NCBI GenBank assembly: GCA_009782385.1
Contig: WRJE01000006.1
Location: 1-61,350 of the forward strand
DNA from: Oscillospiraceae bacterium
GTDB taxonomy: Bacteria; Bacillota; Clostridia; Oscillospirales; UBA929
Direction of reading: 5' to 3'
Length of the DNA: 61,350 nucleotides
How positions within the stretch are numbered: the first letter of the stretch is position 1; each line of letters opens with the position of its first letter. Below the pieces are notes generated by a model. That model did not search any database, was not told the DNA's origin, and saw nothing but the letters and a program-made list of their open reading frames with translations. Position numbers and translations under genes: made by a program. Positions 34,253 to 42,228 of this stretch are shown here, in pieces.

Positions 34253-34303
34253 AATTTGTTAGTCGAAATTTGTGTTAACATAATTTCAAGGAGGTGTACG
34301 GGC

Positions 34304-34771
34304 ATGGAGATAAAGGAGCTGGAAAAGCGGCTGAATATACGGCAGCGGAAGTTTGTCGCGCATATCCTTGAGGGCTTGAGCCAGACGGAAGCGGCTATAC
34401 GGGCGGGTTATTCGGTAAAGACTGCCGCAAGTCAAGCGAGCGACCTCCTTAAAAATCCGAAGGTTGCCGCGTACAGGCGCGTGCTCGCGGGCGTGATACT
34501 TGAACAGCAGGGATTGACCCCCGATGCTATTTCGCTGAAACTGCTCGAGATTTACGAGCGGTGTATGCAGAAAAAACCCGTTATGGAGTGGGATAAAGAC
34601 AAAAAAGAGTGGACTGAGAGCGGCGAGTGGAGATTTAACGCCAAGGGCGCAATCAAAGTGTTGGAGCTGTTGGGCAAGAACGCGGGGATGTTCACCGACA
34701 AAGTTGAGCATTCGGGCGCGGCCGCGCTGAGGATTGAGATGTGCGATGAGGTTGTGCGGGCGGGGGTGTAG
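34304..34771 (+). CDS. Terminase small subunit
   Basis: A 155-residue protein with the terminase_2-type N-terminus (LNIRQRKFVAHILEGLSQTE, AAIRAGYSVKTAASQASDLLKNP). It binds phage DNA at the packaging site. The frame is open upstream, but AAGGAGG lies 9 bases before the ATG at 34304. The stop TAG (34769-34771) is provided by a palindromic element. The large subunit follows. Confidence 0.9.
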   Translation: MEIKELEKRLNIRQRKFVAHILEGLSQTEAAIRAGYSVKTAASQASDLLKNPKVAAYRRVLAGVILEQQGLTPDAISLKLLEIYERCMQKKPVMEWDKDKKEWTESGEWRFNAKGAIKVLELLGKNAGMFTDKVEHSGAAALRIEMCDEVVRAGV

Positions 34772-34822
34772 GGGACGCTGTCCTCAGCGTCCCGCGAGAT
34801 TGCGGGTCAAGCCCGCAATGAC
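34768..34822 (+). repeat. GTAGGG element and a second hairpin after the small terminase gene
   Basis: A full copy (34768-34794, stem GGGACGCT/AGCGTCCC) carries the terminase stop. It is followed by another palindrome, ATTGCGGG-TCAAG-CCCGCAAT (about 34799-34820). Confidence 0.8.
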
Positions 34823-34836
34823 GTGGGGGTGCGGTT

Positions 34837-36246
34837 ATGACAAATATTAAAATTCCAAACCCGCAGCCCAAACAGTGGGAATTTCTAACCGCAACGGCGC
34901 GGTATGTGGGTTACGGAGGCGCGAGGGGCGGCGGCAAGAGCTGGGCTGTGCGTACTAAAGCCAAGGCATCATGTTTGAAATACCCCGGGATTCGTGTTTT
35001 GATACTGCGGCGGACTTATCAGGACTTACTGGAAAATCATATAAACATCTTGCGGGCTGAACTCTCGCCCATCGCGCGGTACAAAGAGAGTGAGAAGATA
35101 CTGACATTTGTCAACGGTTCGGTTATCAAGTTCGGTTACTGTGATTGCGAGCGGGATTTAGGGCAATATCAGGGACCGGAATATGATTTGGTTTTCTTGG
35201 AAGAGGCGACACAGTTTCCCGAAGATTGGTTTAAGATATTGGCCGCCTGTGTACGCGGTATTAACAGTTTCCCGAAACGCCTTTATCTGACGTGCAACCC
35301 CGGCGGCATCGGTCACGCTTGGGTAAAGAGGTTATTTATCGAGCGGGACTATCGCGGCAACGAGAACCCCGATGATTACGTTTTCATACCCGCGAAAGTG
35401 ACGGATAATGAGATACTTATGCGTACAAACCCGGAGTATATTCATTTCTTGGACAACCTTCCGGCGGATATTCGTGAGGCGTGGCGTGACGGCAACTGGG
35501 ATGTGTTTACGGGGCAGTTTTTCACAGAATGGAATCGTGACATACACGTTATTGAGCCTTTTGAGATTCCGGCGTGGTGGAGGTTATATATTACGCTTGA
35601 TTACGGGATGGATATGCTGGCGGCGTATCTGATAGCCGTCAACGGCGAGGGCGAGGCGTTTGTTGTTGATGAGGTTTACGAGGGGAAGGATTCAGGCGCG
35701 GGACACAACGGGTTGATTATATCCGAAGCGGCGGAACGATTGAAGGGGTTGGACGCGGGACGGCGTGAGGGAATAACATTTCTTGCGCCGCCGGATTTAT
35801 GGAACAAGAGGCAGGAGACGGGGCGCAGTGCCGCCGACATATTCGGTGAGAACGGTATCGACTTGATAAAGACATCGAACGACAGGGTTGACGGTTGGAT
35901 GGCGATGCGTGAGTGGATGAAACCCTGCGCGGGAACGGACGGCAGTCCGACCGCACGGCTGAGGATATTTCGGGGTTGTGTTAACTTGATACGGACGCTT
36001 CCGCAGCTGATGTACGATACGAAAAAGCCGTCAGACGCGGCAAAAGAACCGCACGAGGTAACGCACGCGCCGGACGCAATCAGGGGTTTTTGTGTGTATT
36101 GGACGAGTAAGGCGGTCAGACGGGGACACGGCGCACCGGGGGCATCGCGCCCTACAAAATGGACGGAGGATATGTGGGAGGATTACAACAGGGCGGGTTC
36201 TGATGGTAAGAAGACGTTAATTGGAATGTGGGGAGAGCCAAAGTAA
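34837..36246 (+). CDS. Terminase large subunit
   Basis: A 469-residue packaging motor. The ATPase has a Walker A-like GYGGARGGGKSWAVR near residue 28 and Walker B DLVFLEEATQF near 117. The nuclease half has the acidic LDYGMDMLAAYL and a late HAPDAIRGF motif with the metal-binding Asp. Near the C-terminus a minus-oriented palindromic element encodes GAPGASRPT in frame, after the catalytic residues. Confidence 0.93.
   Translation: MTNIKIPNPQPKQWEFLTATARYVGYGGARGGGKSWAVRTKAKASCLKYPGIRVLILRRTYQDLLENHINILRAELSPIARYKESEKILTFVNGSVIKFGYCDCERDLGQYQGPEYDLVFLEEATQFPEDWFKILAACVRGINSFPKRLYLTCNPGGIGHAWVKRLFIERDYRGNENPDDYVFIPAKVTDNEILMRTNPEYIHFLDNLPADIREAWRDGNWDVFTGQFFTEWNRDIHVIEPFEIPAWWRLYITLDYGMDMLAAYLIAVNGEGEAFVVDEVYEGKDSGAGHNGLIISEAAERLKGLDAGRREGITFLAPPDLWNKRQETGRSAADIFGENGIDLIKTSNDRVDGWMAMREWMKPCAGTDGSPTARLRIFRGCVNLIRTLPQLMYDTKKPSDAAKEPHEVTHAPDAIRGFCVYWTSKAVRRGHGAPGASRPTKWTEDMWEDYNRAGSDGKKTLIGMWGEPK
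36130..36155 (-). repeat. In-frame palindromic element near the 3' end of the large terminase gene
   Basis: Minus-oriented copy (GTAGGGCGCGATG...GGTGCGCC) within the last 40 codons of the terminase. Confidence 0.75.
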
Positions 36247-36247
36247 T

Positions 36248-36337
36248 GAGCCCCCTTATTTCTAAGGAGGCTCTGCCGACAGGCATGGAAGCCTGTCACA
36301 ACTGAAGCGGTTATGCCGACGAGCATGGAAACTCGCC
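36248..36337. repeat. Three successive hairpins after the large terminase gene
   Basis: GAGCC..GGCTC (36248-36273, about 10 pairs with one mismatch) is followed by GACAGGC-ATGGAA-GCCTGTC (36278-36297) and a related CGAGC-ATGGAA-ACTCG (36319-36335). The loop ATGGAA is shared with the element at 2811-2837. The first may be the terminase terminator. No gene is seen from 36247 to 36394. Confidence 0.6.
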
Positions 36338-36394
36338 ATAACTGTACAGAATTTATTTGCGTTGGGTACAGTCTAATGTATTATATGCGATTTG

Positions 36395-36940
36395 TCAAGA
36401 AATATTTTCTGGAAACTTTTCTTGTAAAGCCGCAACTCGCTTTTCTAAAAATGAAATTCGGTTATCTTTCTTCTCCATCATTTTGGACAATCCGAAAGTA
36501 TTAAGCAATTTTTTGTCAATAGAGGGGATTTCGTCTGTAAGCGTACAAATCTTAAACAATATTCGCTCTTTTGCAATAGTCCTGATATGTCCAAGGTCAA
36601 TCGCGCCGCCCAACTGAACTTGAACACCGTTTTCTTTATAGTAATATGTACCTGTTATAGGAACATGAATGTCCGGTATTATCCGACCGCTGTCCGAAAT
36701 AATCGCGCATATGAATGTTGCTGCTGAGAAACCGAAGGCATCGGATTGCACAACAACACAAGGTCTTGCTTTGCTTTGTTCGCTTCCTATGTTTTCGCCG
36801 AAATCAACATAGTAGACCTCACCGCGCTTAACAGACCACGACCTTCGGTCCGTTCTATTAAAGTGATAATATATTTTTTGAGAGTTCCAATTACTCAACC
36901 GCTGACACTTTGAATAAATTTTATTTTCAATATCCGTCAA
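36395..36940 (-). CDS. MazF/PemK-family toxin without a visible antitoxin
   Basis: A 181-residue protein whose residues about 36-140 match the MazF fold (VKRGEVYYVDFGENIGSEQ, KARPCVVVQSD, then DLGHIRTIAKERI). MazF proteins are sequence-specific mRNA interferases. The N-terminal 35 residues and a C-terminal coiled coil (MEKKDNRISFLEKRVAALQEKF) are extra. The start is TTG after GGTGG. It is antisense to the late genes, between terminase and portal, and no antitoxin gene is adjacent. It may be a regulatory or accessory gene added to the phage. Confidence 0.8.
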   Translation of the reverse strand: MTDIENKIYSKCQRLSNWNSQKIYYHFNRTDRRSWSVKRGEVYYVDFGENIGSEQSKARPCVVVQSDAFGFSAATFICAIISDSGRIIPDIHVPITGTYYYKENGVQVQLGGAIDLGHIRTIAKERILFKICTLTDEIPSIDKKLLNTFGLSKMMEKKDNRISFLEKRVAALQEKFPENIS

Positions 36941-37036
36941 TCAATCCACCACCCGCTTTTTAATATAGCAGAAAATGCAGAAAAACGCAAGAAAAAGTTA
37001 TCGATTAGGCAGATTTTGCATATAGGGGAGGATACG

Positions 37037-38974
37037 ATGTCAAAGAAGTCAAGAAAATCCGGAAAATTAAAGATATGGCAGAGCAGGCTTTCGCAGAGTG
37101 ATGCCGCGCTGTCCGCTGAGTTTGCCCAAATGGACAGTCGGGAGCGTTTGTATAACGGTGACGCTGTCATTAAGCCGCTCGTGACGGGTGACGCGAAAAG
37201 AGACGGGACTTATAAAAAAACGGGTCATGTCCGCAATATAATTTTTGAGAACATCGAGGGTCAAATCAGCTCGTCAATCCCCTATCCGAAAGTGACGGCT
37301 TGCCGGAAGTCAGACGAGAAATGCGCCGATATTATCGAGAATTTTTTACGCAATGAGCTTGACCGCCTGCCGTTCGAGATAATGAACGATATGGCCGAGC
37401 GGACTGTATTGATTCAAGGCGGCGTGGGTTTTTTGGTGGAGTGGGATAACGCTGTACGCACACATTTCACGGTCGGCGAGGTGAAGGTCACGGTCATTCA
37501 CCCGAAGCAGTTCGCGCCCCAGCCCGGCATTTACACAAGCGTGAATGATATGGACTGGATTATCATTAAAATCCCGACAACTAAAGACGAGATTTACCGC
37601 AAATTCGGGAAGGATGTTCGCCGTGAGGGCGAAGCTGAACCGGAACTCAGAAGCTCTGAGGATGCTGACTTTAACGAGGATGCCGTGACGAAGTACATAG
37701 GCTTCGAGAAGAATGACAGCGGCGGCATAAACCGCTATGTTTGGGTAAATGATGTTGAACTGGAGGATTTGAAGAATTATCAGGCGCGGCGGCAGCCTGT
37801 ATGCGCCGCTTGCGGTGAGGTTAAACCGTTAGTGGGTGAACCAATCGGGGCCGCCCGGTACGATGGCGGGGCGTGTCCGTATTGCGGGAGTGATTCGTTT
37901 ACGACACGCGAGATGGATTTTGAGACGCACATGATGCCGTCCGGGTCAATGGTTGAGATACCGTTTTACAGACCGGATATGTATCCGATAGTTTTACAGC
38001 GCAGTGTTTCCGTTCACGGTCAGCTCTTCGGCAACAGTGATGTTGACCAAATCCGCGACCAACAGAACACGACAAACCGCCTGTCACAGAAGATAAATGA
38101 CCGCATGATGAAGGCCGGTACGCGGGTCACGCTTCCCGACAATGCGAATTTCCGCACAGACCCGGAGGACGGCGAGCGGTGGTATGTCGCTACCCCTGCC
38201 GAAAAAGCGTTGATTGACATATATGATTTCTCCGGGGACATAAGCCCGATATTAGCGTGGCGGCAGACTGTTTATGACGAGGCGCGGCAAACTATCGGCT
38301 TGACGGACAGCTTTCAAGGCCGCCGCGATACGACCGCAACGAGCGGAAAGGCGAAGGAGTTCGCGGCGGCACAGGCTGCCGGACGCTTGGAGAGCAAGCG
38401 GGTGATGAAAGACGCGGCGTATGCGGATTTATTTGAGCTGATGTTCAAGTTTTGGCTTGCGTATTCAGACGAGCCGCATTCTGTGGTATACAAAAATGTC
38501 AAGGGCGAGAATGACTATTTGGAGTTCAACCGCTATGATTTCTTGGAAGCAAACGGCGGCGGGGCATGGTATTGGAATGACGAGTTTTTGTTCTCGTGCG
38601 ATGCGGCTTCCGCTCTTGCGGGAAACCGCGAGGCTATGTGGCAGGAGACGCGCATGAATTTGCAGACGGGCGCGTTCGGCGACCCGAGCAGTGTTGAGAC
38701 GCTGATGCTGTTCTGGACGAAAATGGAGGAGCTGCACTATCCGGGCGCGGGGAACACGAAGAGATTTCTTGAAGAGCGTTGGGAGAGGGAACAAATGGCA
38801 CAAAAAAAACCGCCACTGCCTGTTCAACAAATCCCGCCTGAACCCCCCGCCGCTGAGGCGGCGACCCCCTCAATAGGGGGTGCGGGGGACGGGGGATTAC
38901 CCGACATCCCGCCGGAGATGTTGCAAGCCATCGAACAACAGGCAATGCAACAGGCGATGCAGGATTCCATGTAG
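37037..38974 (+). CDS. Portal protein
   Basis: A 645-residue protein that would form the dodecameric ring for DNA entry. Family-like features: an early RERLYNGDAVI region, VIHPKQFAPQPG, then LFGNSDVDQIRDQQNTTNRL, and a C-terminal AAQAAGRLESKRV helix. An internal zinc ribbon (CAACGEVKP...GACPYCGSD) lies near residues 255-290. The P/A-rich tail carries a palindromic sequence (about 38855-38890) and ends Gln/Met-rich. GGGGAGG lies 7 bases before the ATG. Position right after the terminase and before the scaffold supports the call. Confidence 0.85.
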   Translation: MSKKSRKSGKLKIWQSRLSQSDAALSAEFAQMDSRERLYNGDAVIKPLVTGDAKRDGTYKKTGHVRNIIFENIEGQISSSIPYPKVTACRKSDEKCADIIENFLRNELDRLPFEIMNDMAERTVLIQGGVGFLVEWDNAVRTHFTVGEVKVTVIHPKQFAPQPGIYTSVNDMDWIIIKIPTTKDEIYRKFGKDVRREGEAEPELRSSEDADFNEDAVTKYIGFEKNDSGGINRYVWVNDVELEDLKNYQARRQPVCAACGEVKPLVGEPIGAARYDGGACPYCGSDSFTTREMDFETHMMPSGSMVEIPFYRPDMYPIVLQRSVSVHGQLFGNSDVDQIRDQQNTTNRLSQKINDRMMKAGTRVTLPDNANFRTDPEDGERWYVATPAEKALIDIYDFSGDISPILAWRQTVYDEARQTIGLTDSFQGRRDTTATSGKAKEFAAAQAAGRLESKRVMKDAAYADLFELMFKFWLAYSDEPHSVVYKNVKGENDYLEFNRYDFLEANGGGAWYWNDEFLFSCDAASALAGNREAMWQETRMNLQTGAFGDPSSVETLMLFWTKMEELHYPGAGNTKRFLEERWEREQMAQKKPPLPVQQIPPEPPAAEAATPSIGGAGDGGLPDIPPEMLQAIEQQAMQQAMQDSM

Positions 38975-39001
38975 GGGAGATTTAGGAAAGGAGGTAAATC
39001 C

Positions 39002-39130
39002 ATGAAAAGCAAGGGTTATGCCGGGAGCATTAAAAACACCGGAACACAGGTTGTCAATGCCCCCAATCAGGTTGCCGCACCCGCAAAAACGGGTACAGTC
39101 AAAACAGGCAATGATTTGAGAAGCAAGTAG
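39002..39130 (+). CDS. Small conserved phage head-region protein
   Basis: A 42-residue frame 7 bases after AAAGGAGG (MKSKGYAGSIKNTGTQVVNA ... KTGNDLRSK). Such short Lys/Gly-rich proteins are frequently seen between portal and scaffold genes in related prophages. The TAG stop lies in a palindromic element (39127-39153). Confidence 0.65.
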   Translation: MKSKGYAGSIKNTGTQVVNAPNQVAAPAKTGTVKTGNDLRSK

Positions 39131-39153
39131 GGACGCGATATATCGCGTCCGCG
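39127..39153 (+). repeat. GTAGGG element after the small head-region gene
   Basis: GTAGGGACGCGATATATCGC plus GTCCGCG. It has the same stem type as 42118-42142 and supplies the stop codon at 39128-39130. Confidence 0.85.
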
Positions 39154-39195
39154 TAAAAACGCAGGAATAGCGGGAAAATCCAAAGGAGATTTAAT

Positions 39196-40155
39196 ATGTT
39201 GAAAGAAAATCAAGTATACGAAGCATTGGGTGTAGGGCGTGACGACCTCGGCACGCCGACCACAGATAACAGTGATGTAGGGGACGATGCCCACATCGTC
39301 CCGCAGGATGAACCGACAGACGCAGGAACAGCGGGAAAATCCGATAACCCTGTAGGGGCGGATGGTTATCCGCCCGAAGAAACCATTCCGCCGGAACAAA
39401 CACCCGAACAACGAGCGGAGAACGCTGCGAAAAGACGGCGCGAGGAACAGGAAACCGCCATAAACGCCGCCGTTCAAGCCGAACGCGAGAAAGCCGCCAA
39501 AGAAATGGAGACCTTTTTCGCAGCGGCGCAGTTGAAAAACACACTCACGGGCGAGCCTATCACAGATATGGCGCAGTTCAACGGATGGCGGAAAGCCTAT
39601 GAGGCTGCGAAGCTGCAGAGCGACCTCGAAGCAGGGAAGCTGACCCCTGACGGGCTTAACAGAGCTATCTCCGATAATCCCGTTGTCAAGCAGATGGAGG
39701 AGCTTACGCGCCGGGACGCGGAGGAGCAGACGCGGCGGCAAAAGGCACAGATGGAGGCGCAGATTGCCGATGAACTGGCGGAGATAAACAAGTTAGACCC
39801 GACAATCAAAACCATAGAGGACATTATGAACAGCCCGGCGGGTAAGGCGTTCTATGAGGCTGTACATAGGGGTAATTCGTTTATTGACGCTTTCTATTTG
39901 GCAAACCGCGAGCGGTTTTTTGTCCCAAGCAACGGCGCGTCAGGGATGCCGCGCCCTACCGCAGGGGTTAGTGCCTGTTGCAGTCAGGCGGTTAAAAACG
40001 CGCGGGGCAAAGACCATTTGACGGCAGGAACTGTTCCGCGCGGGAAAGGCGCGGTTTCCGTGCCGGCTGATGAAATGGCTCTGTTCCGTGAGATGAACCC
40101 CAACGCGACAGACGCGGAGATTCAAACGTATTACAACAAAAACGTTTGCGCGTAA
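39196..40155 (+). CDS. Capsid scaffold protein with four in-frame palindromic elements
   Basis: A 319-residue, mostly helical, charged protein in scaffold position. The core (about residues 75-250: EQRAENAAKRRREEQETAIN, AAAQLKNTLTGEPITDMAQF, DIMNSPAGKAFYEAVHRG) is typical of scaffold proteins of Clostridia phages. The N-terminal 60 residues and the segment near 246-255 contain peptides encoded by elements at 39232-39258, 39277-39303, 39352-39376 and 39933-39959. The core is clearly similar to a part of the Mrr-like nuclease (26990-28552). Confidence 0.82.
   Translation: MLKENQVYEALGVGRDDLGTPTTDNSDVGDDAHIVPQDEPTDAGTAGKSDNPVGADGYPPEETIPPEQTPEQRAENAAKRRREEQETAINAAVQAEREKAAKEMETFFAAAQLKNTLTGEPITDMAQFNGWRKAYEAAKLQSDLEAGKLTPDGLNRAISDNPVVKQMEELTRRDAEEQTRRQKAQMEAQIADELAEINKLDPTIKTIEDIMNSPAGKAFYEAVHRGNSFIDAFYLANRERFFVPSNGASGMPRPTAGVSACCSQAVKNARGKDHLTAGTVPRGKGAVSVPADEMALFREMNPNATDAEIQTYYNKNVCA
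39232..39376 (+). repeat. Three in-frame GTAGGG elements at the start of the scaffold gene
   Basis: Copies at 39232-39258, 39277-39303 and 39352-39376, each with a different stem. They encode VGRDDLGTP, VGDDAHIVP and VGADGYPP. Confidence 0.85.
39933..39959 (-). repeat. In-frame element near the 3' end of the scaffold gene
   Basis: Minus-oriented copy encoding NGASGMPRPT on the plus strand. The same peptide, or one differing by a residue, appears in the endolysin and the polyvalent protein. Confidence 0.85.
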
Positions 40156-40219
40156 CCACCCCGGCACGTTGTGCCACCCCTCCTTGCAGGAGGGACATAT
40201 AAGAAAAGGAGAGAAAAAT

Positions 40220-40609
40220 ATGTTTTTACCGCATAAGAGCGATAACGGCGCGGTTTCGCCATGGGAGCATTACCCCGCCGCCGCAGGGACGTATAAAGCA
40301 GGGCAACTGCTTAATGTTAACGCCGGGAAGGTGGCGGCTATAACGGCGATTACCGCCGTGACACCGCCCTATTTGTGTATGGCAGACACGGAGATTAAGG
40401 GTGACGAGCTGCTGCCCGTTACCCGTGTCAGCGGAGATTTAATCTATGAGACAACGCTAAAAGAAGACACGCCGACAGCCGCGCTCGGCGTTAAACTGAG
40501 GGTCGCGAACGGCGGCTTGCACGCGCAGGGCGGCGCGGCGGGTACATTTGAGATTGTCGAACTCGAGGGTACGGATGAGGACGACACGGTGAGAGGGAGG
40601 TTTGTGTAA
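40220..40609 (+). CDS. Head decoration-like protein
   Basis: A 129-residue beta-rich protein directly before the capsid gene (AAAGTYKAGQLLNVNAGKVA, VTRVSGDLIYETTLKED). Size, composition and position fit small capsid-stabilising proteins. AAGGAGA precedes the ATG at 40220; an in-frame start further upstream falls in a repeat-rich stretch. The stop overlaps the capsid start (TAATG). Confidence 0.7.
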   Translation: MFLPHKSDNGAVSPWEHYPAAAGTYKAGQLLNVNAGKVAAITAITAVTPPYLCMADTEIKGDELLPVTRVSGDLIYETTLKEDTPTAALGVKLRVANGGLHAQGGAAGTFEIVELEGTDEDDTVRGRFV

Positions 40610-41610
40610 TGCCAAATATTACATTTTCGCAGGGTTCGGGCTTAAATGACAGCGTTTTCGGCAAGGCTCAGAACCCAATCCGTATGTTCCTTGAACAGCG
40701 CGGAGAGCAATTCGAGCAGGAGTCAGTGCTGAAGCTCCTGTTTCTGATGGGTACATCGCAGAACTACGCGGACGCTTTTACGAACATGACCGCGATGGAC
40801 GGCTTTGACCCGGTAGGTGAAAACGGCGCGTATCCCAATGACGGGATGCAGGAGGGCTATCAAAAACTGCTTGTCTATGAGACGTGGAAAAATTCGTTCT
40901 CAATCTCTCAGGAGATAATCGAGGATTCAAAGCTCATGGATTTAAGAAAGCAGCCCGCCGCGTTTATGACGAGCTACCACCGCACGCGCGAAAGGTTCGC
41001 CGCGTGTTTGTACGGCAACGCCATTCAGGGTAACGCGGAGGCTAAGTATCGCGGCAAGGTTTTTGACATCACAAGCGCGGACAAGGAGAAGGTGTTTTCA
41101 ACCGCGCACCCGTCAAAGGTGAGAGGCGGCAAGCAGTCGAACTTGTTTAAGGACGCTTTCAGCGCGGACGCTCTGGGAGCTTTAGAGACAAAGATGCAAC
41201 TCTTCCGGGGCGACAACAACGAAATTTTAGACGTTGCGCCGGACACCATTGTTATCCCGAATGTTCACGCTTTGAAAAAAGAGGTGTTTGCGGCGATTGG
41301 CGCGGACAAAGACCCGAACACGGCAAACAACGCGTTTAACTATCAGTTCGGGCGTTGGACAGTAATTTGCTGGCCGTATCTCAACCAGTTTATTAAGCCG
41401 GACACGCTGCCGTGGATGCTGACGGACAGCAAGTATAACGAGGCTTACGGCGGCGCGGTTTGGAATGACCGCATAAAACTCGCTGTGCGTTCGACCCTTG
41501 ACGAGAACACAGACGCTAACGTGTGGCGCGGGCGTTCGCGTTTCAACGCGGGGTTCAATGATTGGCGTTTCGCGGCGGTTGCAGGCGTTGCGACCGGAGA
41601 CGAATTATAA
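40609..41610 (+). CDS. Major capsid protein
   Basis: A 333-residue protein of HK97-fold type by position and pattern (DAFTNMTAMDGFDPVGENGA, WKNSFSISQEIIEDSKLMDL, RFAACLYGNAIQG, and a C-terminal strand region). It follows scaffold and decoration genes. It is one of the few late genes without an inserted palindromic element. Confidence 0.85.
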   Translation: MPNITFSQGSGLNDSVFGKAQNPIRMFLEQRGEQFEQESVLKLLFLMGTSQNYADAFTNMTAMDGFDPVGENGAYPNDGMQEGYQKLLVYETWKNSFSISQEIIEDSKLMDLRKQPAAFMTSYHRTRERFAACLYGNAIQGNAEAKYRGKVFDITSADKEKVFSTAHPSKVRGGKQSNLFKDAFSADALGALETKMQLFRGDNNEILDVAPDTIVIPNVHALKKEVFAAIGADKDPNTANNAFNYQFGRWTVICWPYLNQFIKPDTLPWMLTDSKYNEAYGGAVWNDRIKLAVRSTLDENTDANVWRGRSRFNAGFNDWRFAAVAGVATGDEL

Positions 41611-41692
41611 TTAACAATTAACAGATAACAATTAACAATGGTAATTGGATAATTAACAATGATATGACGTAGGGGCGGTCATTGGCCGCCCG
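41611..41692. repeat. AACAATTAAC-type simple repeat followed by a GTAGGG element
   Basis: TTAACAATTAAC-like units fill 41611-41663, and a full element follows at 41669-41692. The same repeat type forms the 3' end of the Rep gene next to the element at 34051. The two repeat types thus occur together twice. Confidence 0.8.
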
Positions 41693-41723
41693 CGTTATTG
41701 ACAGAACCGATGGAGGAAACAGC

Positions 41724-42086
41724 ATGACAATCCAACAGGCTATAAAACGGGCGGATGCGTTAAAACCCAACGCATTTACAAACCGCGAGAAAACCGAATG
41801 GCTCAACGCTCTGGAGGGCAGGATTGCCGCGAACATATTTTTGATGGCTCATGTTGAGATTGTCATGCTGCTTTTTGATTGGCCGAGCGGCAAGAATATT
41901 GAAATGCTGGTGAAGCCGCCGCACGATGATATTTATATTCATTGGCTGTGCGCGAAGATAGACGAAGCGAACGGCGAGTATAACAAGTATCAAAATTCCA
42001 TGCAGATTTACAATGAATATTACGGTGATTTCTTGCGTTGGTTTGCCGGGCTGTACGACCCCGTTCAAGGTTATATGGCGGTGTAG
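41724..42086 (+). CDS. Head-completion/neck-like protein
   Basis: A 120-residue helical protein with TIQQAIKRADALKPNAFTN at the start and a C-terminal EYYGDFLRWFAG. This pattern is common in the protein after the capsid gene in Firmicute phages and fits a connector/adaptor. GGAGG precedes the ATG. The TAG stop is supplied by an element at 42083-42106. Confidence 0.7.
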   Translation: MTIQQAIKRADALKPNAFTNREKTEWLNALEGRIAANIFLMAHVEIVMLLFDWPSGKNIEMLVKPPHDDIYIHWLCAKIDEANGEYNKYQNSMQIYNEYYGDFLRWFAGLYDPVQGYMAV

Positions 42087-42204
42087 GGGCGGTCATTGGC
42101 CGCCCGCGTCCCCGGACGTAGGGACGCGATATATCGCGTCCGATAACCACCCCGGCACGCCGGGATATTATGAGTTCGTAGGGTGCGCCGCCCTCGGCGC
42201 ACCG
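42083..42204. repeat. Cluster of palindromic elements between neck and fibre genes
   Basis: Full copies at 42083-42106, 42118-42142 and 42178-42204, each with a different stem, plus a CCCCGGCACGCCGGG hairpin near 42150. They fill almost the whole 142-base gap. The first supplies the stop codon of the neck-like gene. Confidence 0.88.
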
Positions 42205-42228
42205 TTTATGAGTTGGGAGTGTTTTTAA

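Noticed and set aside
34142-34303. Upstream extension of the small terminase frame
   Set aside because: The extension crosses GC-rich palindromes and has no RBS. The ATG at 34304 has AAGGAGG at good spacing and gives the family N-terminus.
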